From: Amylostereum areolatum
Taxonomy: Eukaryota > Basidiomycota > Agaricomycetes > Russulales > Stereaceae
Direction of reading: 5' to 3'
DNA length: 64,000 nucleotides
Assembly: GCA_012932865.1 (NCBI GenBank)
Contig: SAXG01000038.1
Location: forward strand, 1-64,000
Shown here: positions 25,456 through 38,796 of the stretch, piece after piece
How the letters are laid out: each line of letters starts with the position of its first letter
Numbering within the stretch: position 1 is the stretch's first letter
The notes under the pieces: generated by a model
Seen by the model: only the letters and a program-made list of their open reading frames with translations
What the model was told of the DNA's origin: nothing
Databases searched by the model: none
Made by a program: the position numbers and the translations under genes

Positions 25456-27017
25456 ATGTCTGGAGGACTCACCGATGCCCAAGTCCAATTCGCCAGGGAC
25501 CAGCTATCCAGCGTGACGAGGTTTCGAGTCCTACCCGAGATTGTCGAGACGGTGCTCTTTGGTGAGTATACTATCCTCTTTTCTTGGAGACGATGCTGAC
25601 GTGTTGACGTAGCGATATTCACGGTTCTGATATGTGTCTCTTCCTACGTTCTCATGTGAGTCCCTAGTACCCGGTCCCGAAGTCCATTGCCTACTTCTTC
25701 CAGCTGACAAGCGGTTCGTTCTCGCAGATCAAAGGGTCGTCGCAATTGGCCGAGCCGCGTCATGCTCGCGCTTACGCTCTTCATGTATGCGGTATCTGCG
25801 TTGGCGTGGGCCGTCGACATCAAGATCATGTGGAATGAACTAAACGTTTACATTCCTGAATTACTCTCTCCAACGCGCGTGGACGGCGAAGACGCCGACG
25901 CGACGTCGAACCCACTGGACGGCGTCGGTGTCTTGTTGTTTACCTCCGATGTCTTCTCGCAGATCAATGTACGTCATGTAACTGCCTTGCCCGCACCCTA
26001 CTGAAATAGCGTCCAGATTGTGCTGAGTGATGCGGTCGTTCTCTGGAGAGCGTGCGTGGTGTGGAATCGCCATAAGGCTATCGTGGGTGCAACTATCCTG
26101 ATTCTCTTATCCTTGCTTGGTACGTCAGCAATATAACATTGCTCTGATCCTCCTCAGTTTGATTCTTTTATTTCAACCCAGGCGTCTGCATACTCGATAT
26201 CCTGTCATTCTCAGGATACTACCTAACCCACGTGCCGACACCCGTCCTCTCGTTATCAAGCGACTTGGACCAAATCGGCCTCGCTCTCTTTTCGCTTTCG
26301 GCCTTCGCAAACATATTCGCTACTGGAACGGTGGCGTGCAAAGCATGGTGCGCCGAGGTACATACGCGCTCGTGACGATTTCTTATCAATTGTGATGCAA
26401 CAGGATCCATCGACGAGATATCCGTCGATACCTCAAGAAGCGTACCACAAGCAGCGCCGTGGAAAGTGTCCTCACGCTATTGGTCGAATCTGGCACCGTT
26501 TACAGCATTTTCGTTGTACGCTCCATTCTCACGTTATCGTTCCCTCGACACGCCTCACCAAACCCCTACGGCATTCGCAGATACTACTACTGCTGACAGA
26601 CATACCGTCTCTGGGTCCTGTCTACTCCGGCCCCTTCACGTACTACTGGGGGAACGTCATGAACCAGATATCTGTACGTGATAAACTCGTCACCGCTCCC
26701 TTGACTCTTCTCACTCAGGCCACGGTTGTGCAACCAACTGGCAGGGCATGTACCCGACACTGATCATCGTGCTCGTTGCACTGCAACGGTCGCATTTAGA
26801 GCACCAATTCTCATTTGAGGCCAAAGAACCGGACAACACGCTGCCCTTCTCCGTCCGCGCTCCGCAAAGTCTCACGTCTATAGCGTTCAACTCGGCTTCG
26901 AGAGCACATACATCGCTGCTTCTCGATGTCTCACAGGATTTGTCTGACCCAGATGCCTCGTCTAATCCGAGCCGCGATATGTATCCCCCGCATGAAAAGA
27001 GGGCGGCGGATGTATAG
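25456..27017 (+). CDS. Multi-pass membrane protein, paralogue A
   Basis: Eight exons (25456-25561, 25613-25655, 25728-25968, 26017-26119, 26182-26347, 26404-26515, 26581-26673, 26745-27017) give 378 residues. The order is: soluble N-terminus MSGGLTDAQV, then about seven hydrophobic segments (TVLICVSSYVLI; VMLALTLFMYAVSALAWAV; IVLSDAVVLWRACVVW; ATILILLSLLGVCIL; LALFSLSAFANIFATG; VLTLLVESGTVYSIFV; GMYPTLIIVLVALQ), then a ~60-residue acidic tail. The WNELN..IPELLSPT segment after the second helix is conserved in all three copies. It resembles the large agaricomycete families of seven-helix proteins with no assigned function. A sensor or receptor role is a guess. Confidence 0.85.
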
Positions 27018-28036
27018 AAACTTAATAACACGGTAACGGTTCCCACTTCCCAGTAGACGGTCTCTAAGTATAATGTAGACTTCAATTGTAGCCAACTTAC
27101 CGATTATTCATGCCAGATGATCTACTTAATATCATGGCTTCCTGTTGTGACTGTAGGTGGTTGTCGGCTGGTTGGAACGACGGAATCCCGGACCGGCAAC
27201 CGGCGTCAACGTTTCGCGAGGTCGACCGTTGCGAAGGCACGTTTTGTTATGTATCTCATCTGCTCTGGCTACTCCTTTCATACAACTGGCTGTGGCTGAA
27301 ACGGGATTCAATGGAGTATCTTTCTTATCTCCAGCCCCTTCGATACCCACCCCCACACACGGCTCACGCTCAGCTCGACACCAACTTGCTGGCACCGCCG
27401 AGGCTATCAGTGTCAGGTCATTTTTGAATCTTCCCTCATCACCATCTGCGGGCATGGTTGGTGGCCTGGTACCAGCGGCATGGTCAGTGGCATCTCGAAA
27501 TGGTCAGTGGCATCGTACCACATATCTTTGATCCGTTCTTCTCTTCGGGTTTCCGTCCAGCAGGACCACAGGGGCGCTTGCCAATTCAACAGTCAGGCTA
27601 GCTGATTCGGAGATGCGTATTATGAACTAGCGGCGATTGTGATCACCTTCGAAACTGGCACCAGATGCCACTGACGGATGTTTCGTTTCATAGAAACTTT
27701 ACGCCGCGTTGGCGCCGTGCTCTGAATATAACGCGACGCGGACGGCGCGGAACGCCTCCCTCGCGCCCTGCCGACAGCGGTACTCTCCCCCAGTAAGATC
27801 CCACAATTTACCCCGACGGGATAACTCCAACCTCGTTAGGGGGTGCTATCTAACTCCAACAGCTAGCCATGAACCTTTGGGGATTCTAACCCAACATTCG
27901 TAGTGGCAGAATCAACAGCAGGCTATCCGGGTCCGAGCACAATCGGTCATGAGCGGTGGTACAGGGTCCATAGTACTGAATTGCGAAGCGCTCTTTGTAC
28001 AGTATGTCTAAACACAGGATCCGGTCAACGCTCCCA
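27018..28036. other. Intergenic between membrane genes A and B
   Basis: No exon set that I can support. Frames near 27110-27530 overlap in several phases without splice logic. A short direct repeat (ATGGTCAGTGGCATC) occurs twice near 27480-27510. Confidence 0.5.
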
Positions 28037-28043
28037 TATAAAG
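28037..28043 (+). promoter_or_regulatory. TATA box of membrane gene B
   Basis: TATAAAG lies 53 bp before the ATG at 28090, in the same setting as in paralogue A. Confidence 0.65.
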
Positions 28044-28089
28044 GCCCTTAACTGATCCACTTGGCTCTCTCAAGAACCTCGCACCCATC

Positions 28090-29613
28090 ATGTCAGGAGG
28101 ACTCACCGATGATCAAGTTCAACTCGTGCACGATACGCTGTCTAGCGTGACGAATGATCGTATTTTCCCCGAAATCGTCGAAACCGCGCTTTTCGGTGAG
28201 TGCTCTCTCCTATCCTTCGAGACCTAACCGACATGATATCAAACCCAGCAACGTTTACGGTTTTGATCTGCGTCTCGACCGGAATTCACCTGTAAGCGTT
28301 GCTTTTCTCTTTCCCAGTGCCCTCGACTCGCCACGACTAACCGAAGGTCGCCCCTCCAGCACAAAAGGCCTTCGCAATTGGATGAGCAGGGCCATGTTTA
28401 TGCTCACTCTCTTCATGTATGCTTCCTCCGCGTGCGCTTGGGCCTGTGACTTGAAGATTATGTGGAACGAACTCAACATCTTCCTCCCTGGGCTACTCTC
28501 CCCGACAACCCAAGTCGGTGAAGACATCGACGGTGCTTTGATTGCGCTGGACGGCAGGTGGATATTCAGCTACTGCGTCCTTTCTCAGATCAACGTACGT
28601 AACGCGATGGTTTTGCCACAAGTTCTTACCTCTGACATAGCACGAAGATCCTGCTCAGCGACGCAATCGTTCTCTGGAGGGCCTGCCTTGTCTGGAATTG
28701 GCACAGAGGCGTTATCTGTGTCACAGTGCTATTCCTAGTGTCGTTACTTGGTACGCTTTTATCATCTAAAACCGCTCGTCATCGTCGTTAACTCGACGCT
28801 TCGATGCAGGTCTTAACATATTCTATATACTAACAGAGGTCACCACGTACTTTCCTACTATCGCGCCCGGATCCAGACTCCCTGCAGCAAGCGACTTCGC
28901 GGACGTGGATGTTGCTCTTTTCTCATTGTCAGCCTGCACAAACGTCTGGGCGACTAGCATGGTGGCCTATAGGGCATGGTGCGTCCCCCTCTTCGAATCG
29001 CAAAGCGACAGACACCGTCATCTGACAACATGAATCGGATCCCTGCAGGATCCATCGTCGAGAAATCAGTCGTTATTTTCAGAAACAAGCGCCCAAAAGT
29101 GTCGTAGAGAATGTTATGGTATTACTGGTGGAGTCCGGCATCATATACAGCATCATCATGGTATGGCCTACTCTCTTGTGCGACCCAATTAGACCTTATC
29201 GACCGTGTTCCATAGGTAATATACGTTCTCTCCGGATCCCCCTTCAAACCACTGCTCGGGACCGCGTCTGTTTATTATTGGAGTGTCGTTGTAACTCAAG
29301 TCGCCGTAAGCGAATCGTCTCGGCCCATATCCTCCAAGCTCCAATTACTGATACCGGTCTTCTCCCGTAGGGCATGTATCCCACACTAATCATCATTCTT
29401 GTCGCGCTTCAAAAGTCGCACTGCGAACATCAGTTCTCGTTCATGGACAAAGGGCCGAATGCCACCCTCCCTTTTTTCGTACGCGTTCAGCCAAGGGCGC
29501 GCACGTCATCCCTCCAGCTTGCATCGTCTCAGGATATCCCAACAGCGCATCGCTCGAGGGGAACCAGTGCTGATGAGCTTACCCCGCAGGAAAAGACGCA
29601 TTTCGATACCTGA
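28090..29613 (+). CDS. Multi-pass membrane protein, paralogue B
   Basis: Eight exons (28090-28195, 28249-28291, 28360-28594, 28648-28750, 28810-28978, 29049-29160, 29216-29305, 29371-29613) give 366 residues. Exons 1, 2, 4 and 6 have exactly the lengths of paralogue A (106, 43, 103, 112), so the copies arose by duplication of a whole gene. Shared blocks are MSGGLTDDQV, LTLFMYASSA, MWNELNIFLPGLLSPTT, ILLSDAIVLWRACLVWN and GMYPTLIIILVALQKSHCEH. Exon 4 uses an unusual AAG acceptor, also found in copy C. About seven membrane segments are predicted by eye. Function unknown. Confidence 0.85.
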
Positions 29614-29938
29614 AAAGATTGTTCCCCTGTCGCGGCTTAGTATGCCTCCCAGATCTATTCCTTTCCCTTCCTCTGTCTGCGTCATGCTCGATTGATGATA
29701 TATTATGTGTGCACAATATAACTTCCTTAGGCGATTCTTGCTTATTGAGAATTGAAATTGAATGTGTGTACGACACAGCCGGCGCATATACATACGTGCG
29801 CGCAACTACCCGCTAGCATCAACACCTAACAAGGAGTAATTTTGCGTCGTTATTGGCCAATGTGACTGCAGACCGAATGGTAAGGAAATAACAATGGCCA
29901 TAAAGAAGGAACTATACGATACAAACAGGCTACTCGTT
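29614..29938. other. Convergent intergenic region
   Basis: 325 bp between the tail-to-tail paralogues B and C. No gene seen. Confidence 0.6.
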
Positions 29939-31465
29939 TCATGCGGAGAAAGGCCCCTTTTCCTGGGGGGCAAACACATCGGGACTCGTATCCGACTCGG
30001 ATACTACATCAGAGTCGAGCACATCGTCCGAAGCCTCGAGCTGAAAATCAGCATGAAGCTCTTGAGCGGAGGTTCCTTCCGGTAGTCGGCTCTGAGGAAC
30101 GCGGACGGAGAAAGGGAGCGTGGCGTCTGGTCCCTTGCCTACGTACGAGAACTGATGTTCTAAATGCGACTTTTGCATCGCGACGAGGACAATGATCAGC
30201 GTCGGGTACATGCCCTGTGGGAGGATCGCACGGCATTGAGTGGGTAAAATCTAGAGTGCCGGACTTGGCCCACTCACACAAATCTGTGCGGTAATAACGT
30301 CCCAGTAATAAAGGAAGGGACCGGAATAGAGGGGATGTATGGATGGACAGCTCATGAGGAGCAACATTATCTGCGCGAATACGTCAGAGGTGCAGAGGGA
30401 CGGCGGAAAGACAGGCAAGCGCGTACCGTGATCACGCTGTACACGATGCCGGACTCCACCAACAACATCAAAATGTTTTCCACGGCGCCTTTTGCTGTGC
30501 GATTCTGAAGGTATCGGCGAATATTTCGCCGATGGATCCTATTATTGCATCGTCAGGAATGCGCCGCGCGCACGACTCGGACGAGTGCGTACCAGGCTTT
30601 ATATGCCACCATGCCAGTTGCCCATACGTTCGCGAAGGTCGACAACGAGAACAAGACGATAGAGAATGTGTTCAAGTCGTTTGACAAGGGCGCGAGTGAC
30701 TTCGTGGTGGACGGGAGGTATACCACGGCGTTTGGTAGGATGTAGAGTAGACTAACGCCTGAACACGCGTTTAGCGATCAACATCAGTAAGAGCTGCTTT
30801 GAGTACTACGTACCAACCAAACATGCGAGGATCAGTGCAGTCGCACCGACAACGCCCTTGTGGCAATCCCAGACAACGCAGACCCTCCACAGAACGACTG
30901 CGTCGCTGAGCAGCAGCTTGAGACGGTTGATGATTTAGAAAGCAAGCACCGATTCAAGTAGCATGATGACGTACGTTGATCTGGTAAGAGACTTGGGAGG
31001 CAAAGAACCAAACACCGTCCAGCGCGAGCAGAGTGCTCTTGATGTGTCTGCCGGGTTGAGTCGTGGGTGATAGTAGTCCAGGGAGAAAAATGTTGAGCTC
31101 GTTCCACATGGCTCTGGTGCCTATGGACCATTCCAAAGCCGATGCAGAGTACATGAAGAGGGTGAGTACAAGCATGGACCGATTACTCCCACGACGAAGC
31201 CCCTTTGAGCTGCGTGCGTGAGTCGAAGGAGGTACAAACGAAAACAAAAGAAGAAACATACATAAGAACCCCGGTCGAAACACATATCAAGACTGTGAAC
31301 ATCGCTGGGGTTGACATAAGTGTCATCAATGTCCTGAGAAAGAGGGATGTCGCACTCACTAAACAGCGCCGTTTGAACTATCTGAGGGAAAATGCGAAAC
31401 TTTGCGATGTCGGATAAGTTTACGCGCACCTGTTGAACTTCGTCGTTCGTGAGACCCTCAGACAT
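29939..31465 (-). CDS. Multi-pass membrane protein, paralogue C (inverted)
   Basis: Eight minus-strand exons (31465-31360, 31304-31262, 31209-30975, 30916-30814, 30758-30593, 30538-30427, 30370-30278, 30214-29939) give 377 residues. Exon lengths match A and B almost perfectly (106, 43, 235, 103, 166, 112, 93). The start MSEGLTNDEV, the MWNELNIFLPGLLSPTTQPG loop and the GMYPTLIIVLVAMQKSHLEH start of the tail are shared. It shares the 235-nt exon 3 and the AAG acceptor with B, and exons 5 and 7 with A. The copy is inverted relative to A and B. No frame damage is visible. Confidence 0.85.
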
Positions 31466-32777
31466 GCTGGTAATTCGAATGGGACAAGAGAGCCCTCGGG
31501 AAGGACGACGGGAAGGTCATACCTGAGCGCCTGTCCCAACTACCATAGCGGTTACATTGCTGATAGGATATGACAGCCGTATAAAGCACAGCCCTTACCG
31601 CCATCGTTGACAGTTGACAGATAGCGAAAGCGACTAGAGCCAGAACTGTGATATGTTTGAGCTGTAAGGATTATCAGTAGCCACAAATGAGGATGACCAG
31701 GGATGCCAATACATACGTACTTGTGCCTCTCAGCCATCGGAATCAACGCAGCGCGTGTATATGGATAAAGCTCGCAGTCAGCGGGAGACTATTGAGCCTC
31801 ATTGTTTCCATCGCTGACTTGTCGCTGCGGTCATGTCATGGTATGTCGGGGCGTCGATCTGTACTGTACTGTCCCGGTTTGAGGGTTTTCAGCGGTAAGG
31901 GAAGAGAGAAATCAGGAAGGAAGAACAATATCTTTAATTCGGAACCTTTGTCTATCGCCACACAGGGAGGCAGGCTCAGGCAGTCAAGGACGTGTTGCCA
32001 GCGGGTTTGCACGAAGCGTCGACGGGTCCGAGTCATGATCGCAATGCAAATGACACAAGAATGAACTTCAAGTCAAAAGAGCCCTGCTTTGATCAGCAGA
32101 GGGCGAGTGTATTTCTGTTAAAACCTGATGATGATGGCCGTGTGAACTTAGGCGAGCAGGTAGAAGCCGGAGAGGGCATACTGAGCAATGGGTGTGGACG
32201 TCGGGTGCAACATTCTCGAGCAACTCATTTCCGGACCGACTCGGTCGTGATATTTGTTCCCACGCTTGTTCCTGCAGACCGTCATCCCCGGTGAGAAACG
32301 CAAAAATTGAGGGCGATAGAGAGCGGTCGAACGGCGCGTTCGAGAGTTTGCCTGGGATTGAGAGCGAGCAACTCGCTCGTATCCCATCATTTTTTGATGC
32401 TCGCTAATTTACCGTGTTCCTAATCCATTCTACTGTGAAATGCATCCCATTTTCTCGATTGCGAGCGATTCCCTCGCGCTGGACTGAAGCAAGCTGAGTC
32501 GACCGACTCGACGAGCGGCAAAGACATCGTGGGAACAGCACGATTCCGCACACCTTCGCCGCGTCGCAATCAAGTCTACCGCCGTCTACCTACCTACCTG
32601 CTCCGCCCTCCCTCTGAGCCCACTGTCCTCACCCGTCTTGGTGATCTCAATACATCCCACACAACAGATCCGGTTTGTGCTCAGATTACTGTGTCTGGGC
32701 AGGTTGATTGAATGATACAGGACAGATCTCGGAACCTCTAGCCGCGTCGACAATCTCTCCGCTCCGCACACGAAAAC
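31466..32777. other. Intergenic, no supported gene
   Basis: About 1.3 kb upstream of both paralogue C (-) and the Tnp2-like gene (+). I searched for CACTA-type termini near 32.5-32.7 kb and found none. No exon set is supported. Confidence 0.45.
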
Positions 32778-33527
32778 ATGCCCAACAACCACACAAACCA
32801 CAAAGCCAGCTCCTTTTACTGCGGTTGCCTTACCTGCCTAAGCAAAGGAGAGCCGTGGCGCTCCAAAACAACCTGGTATGCACACAAGATCAACCGTGAT
32901 CAGCAAATCACAGATGGCCATATCCCGCTGCCTACCGGCGAACGAGCAGTCACACCTGCGGCAATTCCACGGCGTCGTCGAGGGAACAACGGTGGTCCAA
33001 CTGCCTCGAATACCGGAGCCGCTGAGCCTCAACGAGGAGGCGGAAATCGTGTAGACCAGCCACCGGGTGTTGCTGCAGGGGGCGATCACGGTGGCGGTGG
33101 AGGTCAGGGTGGGGCTTGGGATGGCGGTGGAGGTCAAGACGGTGGTGGAGATCAGGGTAGGGCTCAGGACAGTGGTGGGGGTCAAGGCGGCGGTCGAGGT
33201 CAGGATGACGGCAGTGATCAGGACGGCGGTCGGGACCACGACGGCGGTTGGGAGCAGGGCGGCGATGGGCCCCAGGGCGGCGACGGGCCCCAGGGAGCGC
33301 GACGCGAAGAGATAATACCATACGAAGCGCCTGAAGATCGACAAAACGGGTGGGAGGATGACGATGGGGATGATGCAGGGGGCGGCAACATGGTGAGCAC
33401 GGTATCGATCATTCTACCTTTCTGTCATCGTAATCGCCCACGTATATAGGGTCGTAATGCACACGAAGCACCACTGCATGGTCAAGGTGCCAGACAATCG
33501 CCTCCACCTCTGCCTGGCCACTACAAC

Positions 33528-33558
<31 letters not shown>

Positions 33559-36297
33559 CGCCGGTGGTAGCGTTACCGCAGAGCTCACCTATTCCCATTC
33601 TCGACCACTCCCTCAAGTTTATCCACTCTCTCCAGTCTGATCCTCGCCTTGCTGATGATGGCCTGGATGAAGAGACTCTCTACCGCCTCCAAAACCCTGA
33701 GCGCACTCCTGCGGTGTTATCCTCTGAGGAGAGATTCTCAATAGATCTATTTCTGGCTGACACGAATGGTTCAGAAGATATCTACCACCAGACTCGTCGA
33801 GCGGTGCACCGCCATTTCCCCGAGACCGAGGTCTTATCATATCATCAAGTGAAGAAAAAACTTGTCAACCTTACTGGCATCACCCCGATTCTCACTGACA
33901 TGTGTCCTAATACTTGCTGCGCGTACACTGGGCCTTTTCGCGATCTGGCTGCATGTCCCAAATGTTACACGAGTCGATATGATCCTGCGCATCTTGCAAA
34001 TGGAAGGCATGTACCCCAACAGCAGTTTAATACGTTTCCTGTGGGCCCGCAGCTGCAGGCTCGATTTCACTCTCCAGAAGGTGCTGCTGACATGCACCAT
34101 CGTGAGCAGCAGATGAATGTAATCTTGGAGGAACTAAATCACACTGGGAAACTTTCTAGTATTGATGATATCTATCATGGAGTGGATTTTTGGGATGCAT
34201 ATCAGCGCGGCGAAATAAAACCAGATGATATTGCTCTGATATACTCAATGGATGGTGCACAACTGTATGAATATAAAGCATCACACTGCTGGATATACAT
34301 ATGGATTATTGTGGACTTAGTGCCTGACAAACGATACAAGAAGAAGTATATCCTTCCTGGTGCCATTGTCCCAGGTCCAAATAAACCCAAGATACCTGAT
34401 TCATTTCTATACCCCGGTCTCCATCATGTTGCTGCTTTGCAGAATGAGGGATTCAAAATCTTTGATGCAACAAATGGCCGAGTGTTTGAATCCCGTCCAT
34501 ATGTTTTTCTTGTAGAAGCAGATGCAGTTGGTGCTCCTGAACTTCATGGATATGTTGGCCATCATGGAAAACAGGGCTGTCGCGATAGGTGTGGCACTAT
34601 TGGTCGTCGAAAACCTGGAGGGTCTCACTATTATGCTGTCTCATACAAACCAGATCACTACAATGAACCTGGGTGTGACCATGATGATATAGAACTGTCA
34701 CAATTGACTGATCCCCAGAGTGAAGAGGACTACATCAAGGATGTTCGCTTCTTAATTGATGCAACCACAGAAAGAGAATACACCCAGCGGCGGCTTGAGA
34801 CAGGGCTTTCGAAGCCTAGCATATTCCTTGGTCTTCCTCGTGCACACCGTCAGGATATTCCAGGCCTCTTCTGTGGTGATATAATGCATGCATGTGGGCT
34901 CAACATGACTGATCTTATTTGGAAACTCCTTCGTGGTTCATTCAGATGTGACAAAGATCTGGGTGATGACAAAAGTACTTGGGACTGGGCCTGCTTTTTT
35001 GATGATGAGCTGTGGAAGGAGCATGGAGCATTTATAGCATACTGGCGAATGTTTCTACCTGGATGTTTTGATAGACCACCTCGAAATCCTGCAGAGAAAG
35101 GTTCTAGTGGATACAAGTGCTGGGAGTTCTTGCACTGGATATATGGATTTGGGCCAGCAGCCCTGTATGGAAAATTGCCTGAAAAGTATTGGCATGCATT
35201 TTGTAAACTGGTTGCAGGCACACGTATCATCTTTCAGAAGCAGAGTACAGAAGAGCAACTCGAGAATGCCCATGCATTTCTTACCGACTTCAAATATGAC
35301 TTGGAGAACTTGTTTGCACAGAACAAAATATCCCGCATGCACTTTATGCCACAATGCACACATGCTATCACCCATTTCCCATCAGCATATAGGCGTATTG
35401 GCCCTCTTATTTGCTCTTCACAATTTCCAATTGAGCGAACAATTGGAGATCTTGGTGCGGAGATACGCCAGCCTTCAAACCCATTTGCAAACTTGGCTCA
35501 GATTGCTCTACAAAGGGCACAGATAAATGGACTAAAGGCTATATATCCTGAGATTGATCATGATCTGCGCCCTGCTCCCCGTCCCAATCTTATTCGCTCG
35601 GTTTCCCAAGGATTTGCACTTCTCCATCCTCGTGACAAACAGCCTGTTGACATTCGTGAAATTGAAGCCACTGCTATCCAATCATGGCTGCAAAAAACTG
35701 GTAGAATAGCTGCTGTCAATGAATGGGTATCAAGTGGCCAAGCAATACAGCGGTGGGCGCGATGTCGTCTTCCAAATAGACAGGAGTGCCGATCATCTTG
35801 GAAGGAACTTCTCATGAAAACACGAACACGAACATCACGCAATGTCAAGGTGAGCAATTTATGCAGAATAGTGCATTATGACCTAGAAGCTAACACTCAG
35901 AATTTATTACCAGTTCCGTGTTGGTGTATCTGAGATTGGCTATGCTGAAGTTCTGTTTTACTTCCAGCAAGATGTACAGGATGTGCAACACTCCCTGGCT
36001 CTGGTTTCTGTTTATGCCCCACCAGACCCATTCCTTTTTGATTCCTCTTTCAAAACTGTCTGGGCAGCTCGCTCTCAGGGAGATGCTGAATTGGCAGTTA
36101 TTGATGTTAGAAGTATTGTGTCATGTGTTGGCATGATACCACACAAGTTCAGCACACCCTATACACATGGAGATGATGGTATGTCAGGTAGGGAGGAGCT
36201 GTTCTTTGCTGTGGACAAGCTAGGGGCAGAGATAGCATTATATGGTGATGTAGAAAGTGATGATGAAGATGAGTATGAAGAAGCAGAAGGTGGATGA
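32778..36297 (+). CDS. Tnp2/CACTA-like (EnSpm superfamily) transposase
   Basis: Three exons (32778-33392, 33450-35849, 35914-36297) give 1132 residues with no stop or frameshift. The N-terminus has a small cysteine/histidine finger (YCGCLTC...W....WYAHK). A ~100-residue Gly/Asp/Gln low-complexity stretch and a nine-glutamine run follow. The central region fits Tnp2-type transposases: a CPNTCCAY..PF..L..CPKC zinc motif, IYSMDGAQLYEYKASHCW as the first catalytic strand, IVPGPNKPK..DSFLYP, and HGYVGHHGKQGCRDRC. It cuts and pastes CACTA-like elements in the nucleus. Codons are A/T-richer than in neighbouring genes. I found no convincing terminal inverted repeats, so it may be an element with undetected ends, a relic, or a retained host copy. 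Confidence 0.82.
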
Positions 36298-38354
36298 AAT
36301 ATATCTTACTACTGTACCACAGAAAACCGAATGTGTGGGATTGGTCTGCCTATAGGAGTAGGAATATATGTCTGACTTTGGCTGTGCTCACGAAGGATCA
36401 CGTGAGATGTATGCGTCAGCCAAGTCGTCGTCGGTTCATACTACACGGATCGTTCTCTACTTATTGCCACCTAGGCAAATCCCTCCTTAATTTCTCGTCT
36501 CTTTCGCTCTCTACGTCTCGTCCGCATGAACACGTCGCTGCTTTCGTCACCTTTTGATACCAACTCTCCGTCTCCGTTTCATTCTTGTATGTGAGAATGC
36601 GTATGACAACCCAATCCGCTGACTGACTTCGTGTACTTTTAGATACTCTACACAATCACCGCCGTAATCTCTCTGAAGCCTCGTCTCAAGCTTCGTTCAA
36701 CTTCTCGTCCATACCCACCACTCCATACTCGAGCAAACCTTATCAGCCATCTCCCGGCTTGGAGACAGACCCACTGGTATCCGTATCTCGTCAGGTATGT
36801 TTCTTGCCGAGATCCCTCACGCATGTATTTGCTCATGCCAGAGACATCCAGTCGGGAACTGTCCATGAAATTATTCAACTTGCAGATCACACGGCCCTCT
36901 GCCACTCTGGAAACCAGGCATACCTCGAGGCGCTCCGCCACGTCAACTCACTACAACAGGAGAAAGTCGACTTGGAGATGCAGCTACGCTGTACCAAGTA
37001 CGTCACAATCATGCTATACGAGGTCGTACTCTAACCGCTATCTCGCTCAGGGAGTCCCAGGACAACATATTGAAGCAGATCCCGCAACTCCTTGGGATGA
37101 GCTCCAACACCGCTTCGCCGTTGACGCTTCCCGGAAACAGTGGCTCCTCGGACGCAATCACAACTCCAATTGGTGTCGCACCTTGGGCCAACACCCGTAT
37201 CACGCTCGGCCTCGGCATTTCTTTTCCCGTCGCGCCTACATATCCCCACCGTCCGAACATCCGATTCTGGACAACGAAGGAGTATAACAAATGGGTCAGT
37301 AAAACGAAAGCAGCAAAGCAGGGTCCGCACGGGAGCAATGTCAACATCGGCCAGATATTCATGGAGGACGAGAATGGGCCCGTCTCTGGTGCTATTGCCG
37401 ACGAAGCACGTACCAGTGTCGCGTCGCTCTTGCACTCTCTCGCGTGGAGCGGACAAGCTGCACCCAAATATGGTCAGCTCAGCTACGAAGCACGAACCTA
37501 CATCCATGCAACGCTAGCGCGACGCTTTCCGGTCCTGCTGATCTGCGAGGGGGGCACATGGAAGATCGACAAACTCGTACAGCAAGTATACTCTCAATTC
37601 AACAAGAACTACGGCAGGAAGGCGGACCAAACAGATACCAAAATGGAGGAGACATGGGATGCCGCAGTACCCACGGAAGAGGTCGGCGACAAGCGTCGCT
37701 GCTCCATAGGATCATCGAATGTCGCGTCGCAGGCCAAGAAGAAGAAAATGAACGCACCCACTGCCGCCATACCGACACCGTCTTCCAACTCTATCACCTC
37801 CACGCTCCTCACCCCCTCGACATCTGACGTAGAATCAGCCAGTATGCTCGTCGATGCTCCCGCTCCCGCCGCGACATCACCTACAAATGCATGGCCGTCG
37901 CACTCGCCGGGCGATCCTGCCGGTTGCTTTGGCTCATTGCCCCTCTCGACGCTGGCAGTGTCCCCAATTGCACCTGGGCCTGTAGCCTCCCGGGCCGACG
38001 CTTTGTTGTCGTCGACGAACATTGCAACCATGACGTCAACGTCATCAGACGCTCTGAGTTCCGCTAGTGGTGTTGTACCACCTGCCGCTATGTCCCGCCC
38101 CACTGTGTTTCAATCTGTCGTGTTCCCCCCGGCCGTAATCCACCCTCCTCCGCCCATGCCTGCCGTGTCGCCCATAAAACCACCGTTTGCAGATTTCCCG
38201 TCCCAAGCAGGTTCTGTGGCTATTCCCCCAATCTCCGAGGCACCCACTATCCCTTCCCTTCCTTCGCTAACAACCTCCCTTTCGCAGCTCAACGAAACAC
38301 CTCCGCAGCTCAACAAAACACCTCCGCTGCTCAACGAGACGCCCCCGCCGCTTG

Positions 38355-38435
38355 TCGATACGCCTCCGCCGCTTGTCGATACACCTCCGCCACTTGTCGA
38401 TACGCCTCCGCCGCTTGTCGCAACGCCGCCGCCCG
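38355..38435 (+). repeat. Pro-rich tandem repeat in host gene
   Basis: An 18-bp coding unit for PPPLVD followed by T is repeated about four times (TPPPLVDTPPPLVDTPPPLV), preceded by related LNETPP units. Length variation between strains is likely. Confidence 0.8.
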
Positions 38436-38796
38436 TTCCTACACATGCATTGGAAGCTGTCAATCCGGCCGCAGAGGTGCAGACACACACGGAGCCGGTG
38501 CCCGCCCAGGCTGACATCGCCAGCGATATGGCCATCGAGCGAGAGGCCACGGACCAGATGCGATCAGAGTCGGCACTGTTCGATGGCGTGGACTCGGACA
38601 CCGAAATGGACAACGACGACTTGGCGAACCCTGTCGTGCACCCGCAAGTTTCGGTCACGATAGCAGAACCGAGCGTGCCAAATTCCCTTCAGCCTTTCGT
38701 TCCCCGGCCGCCCCCATTGTGAGTTTATTTGTTCTCGCCGTGAACATGGCGATCTGATGGCCCCACTCTCCAGCTCCGTCACACGGCGCTCCACGC

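Noticed and set aside
27110..27905. A fourth membrane-protein paralogue between A and B
   Set aside because: None of the shared blocks (MWNELN, GMYPTLII) occurs in this interval on either strand.
32640..36350. Terminal inverted repeats of the Tnp2-like element
   Set aside because: The best candidate pair shares only TCCCACACA (about 32655 and 36340), too short, and does not begin with CACT.
36852..36997. Mandatory intron between 36795 and 36851 of the host gene
   Set aside because: The frame stays open through it (57 nt, a multiple of three), so whether it is spliced cannot be decided from sequence; kept as optional.
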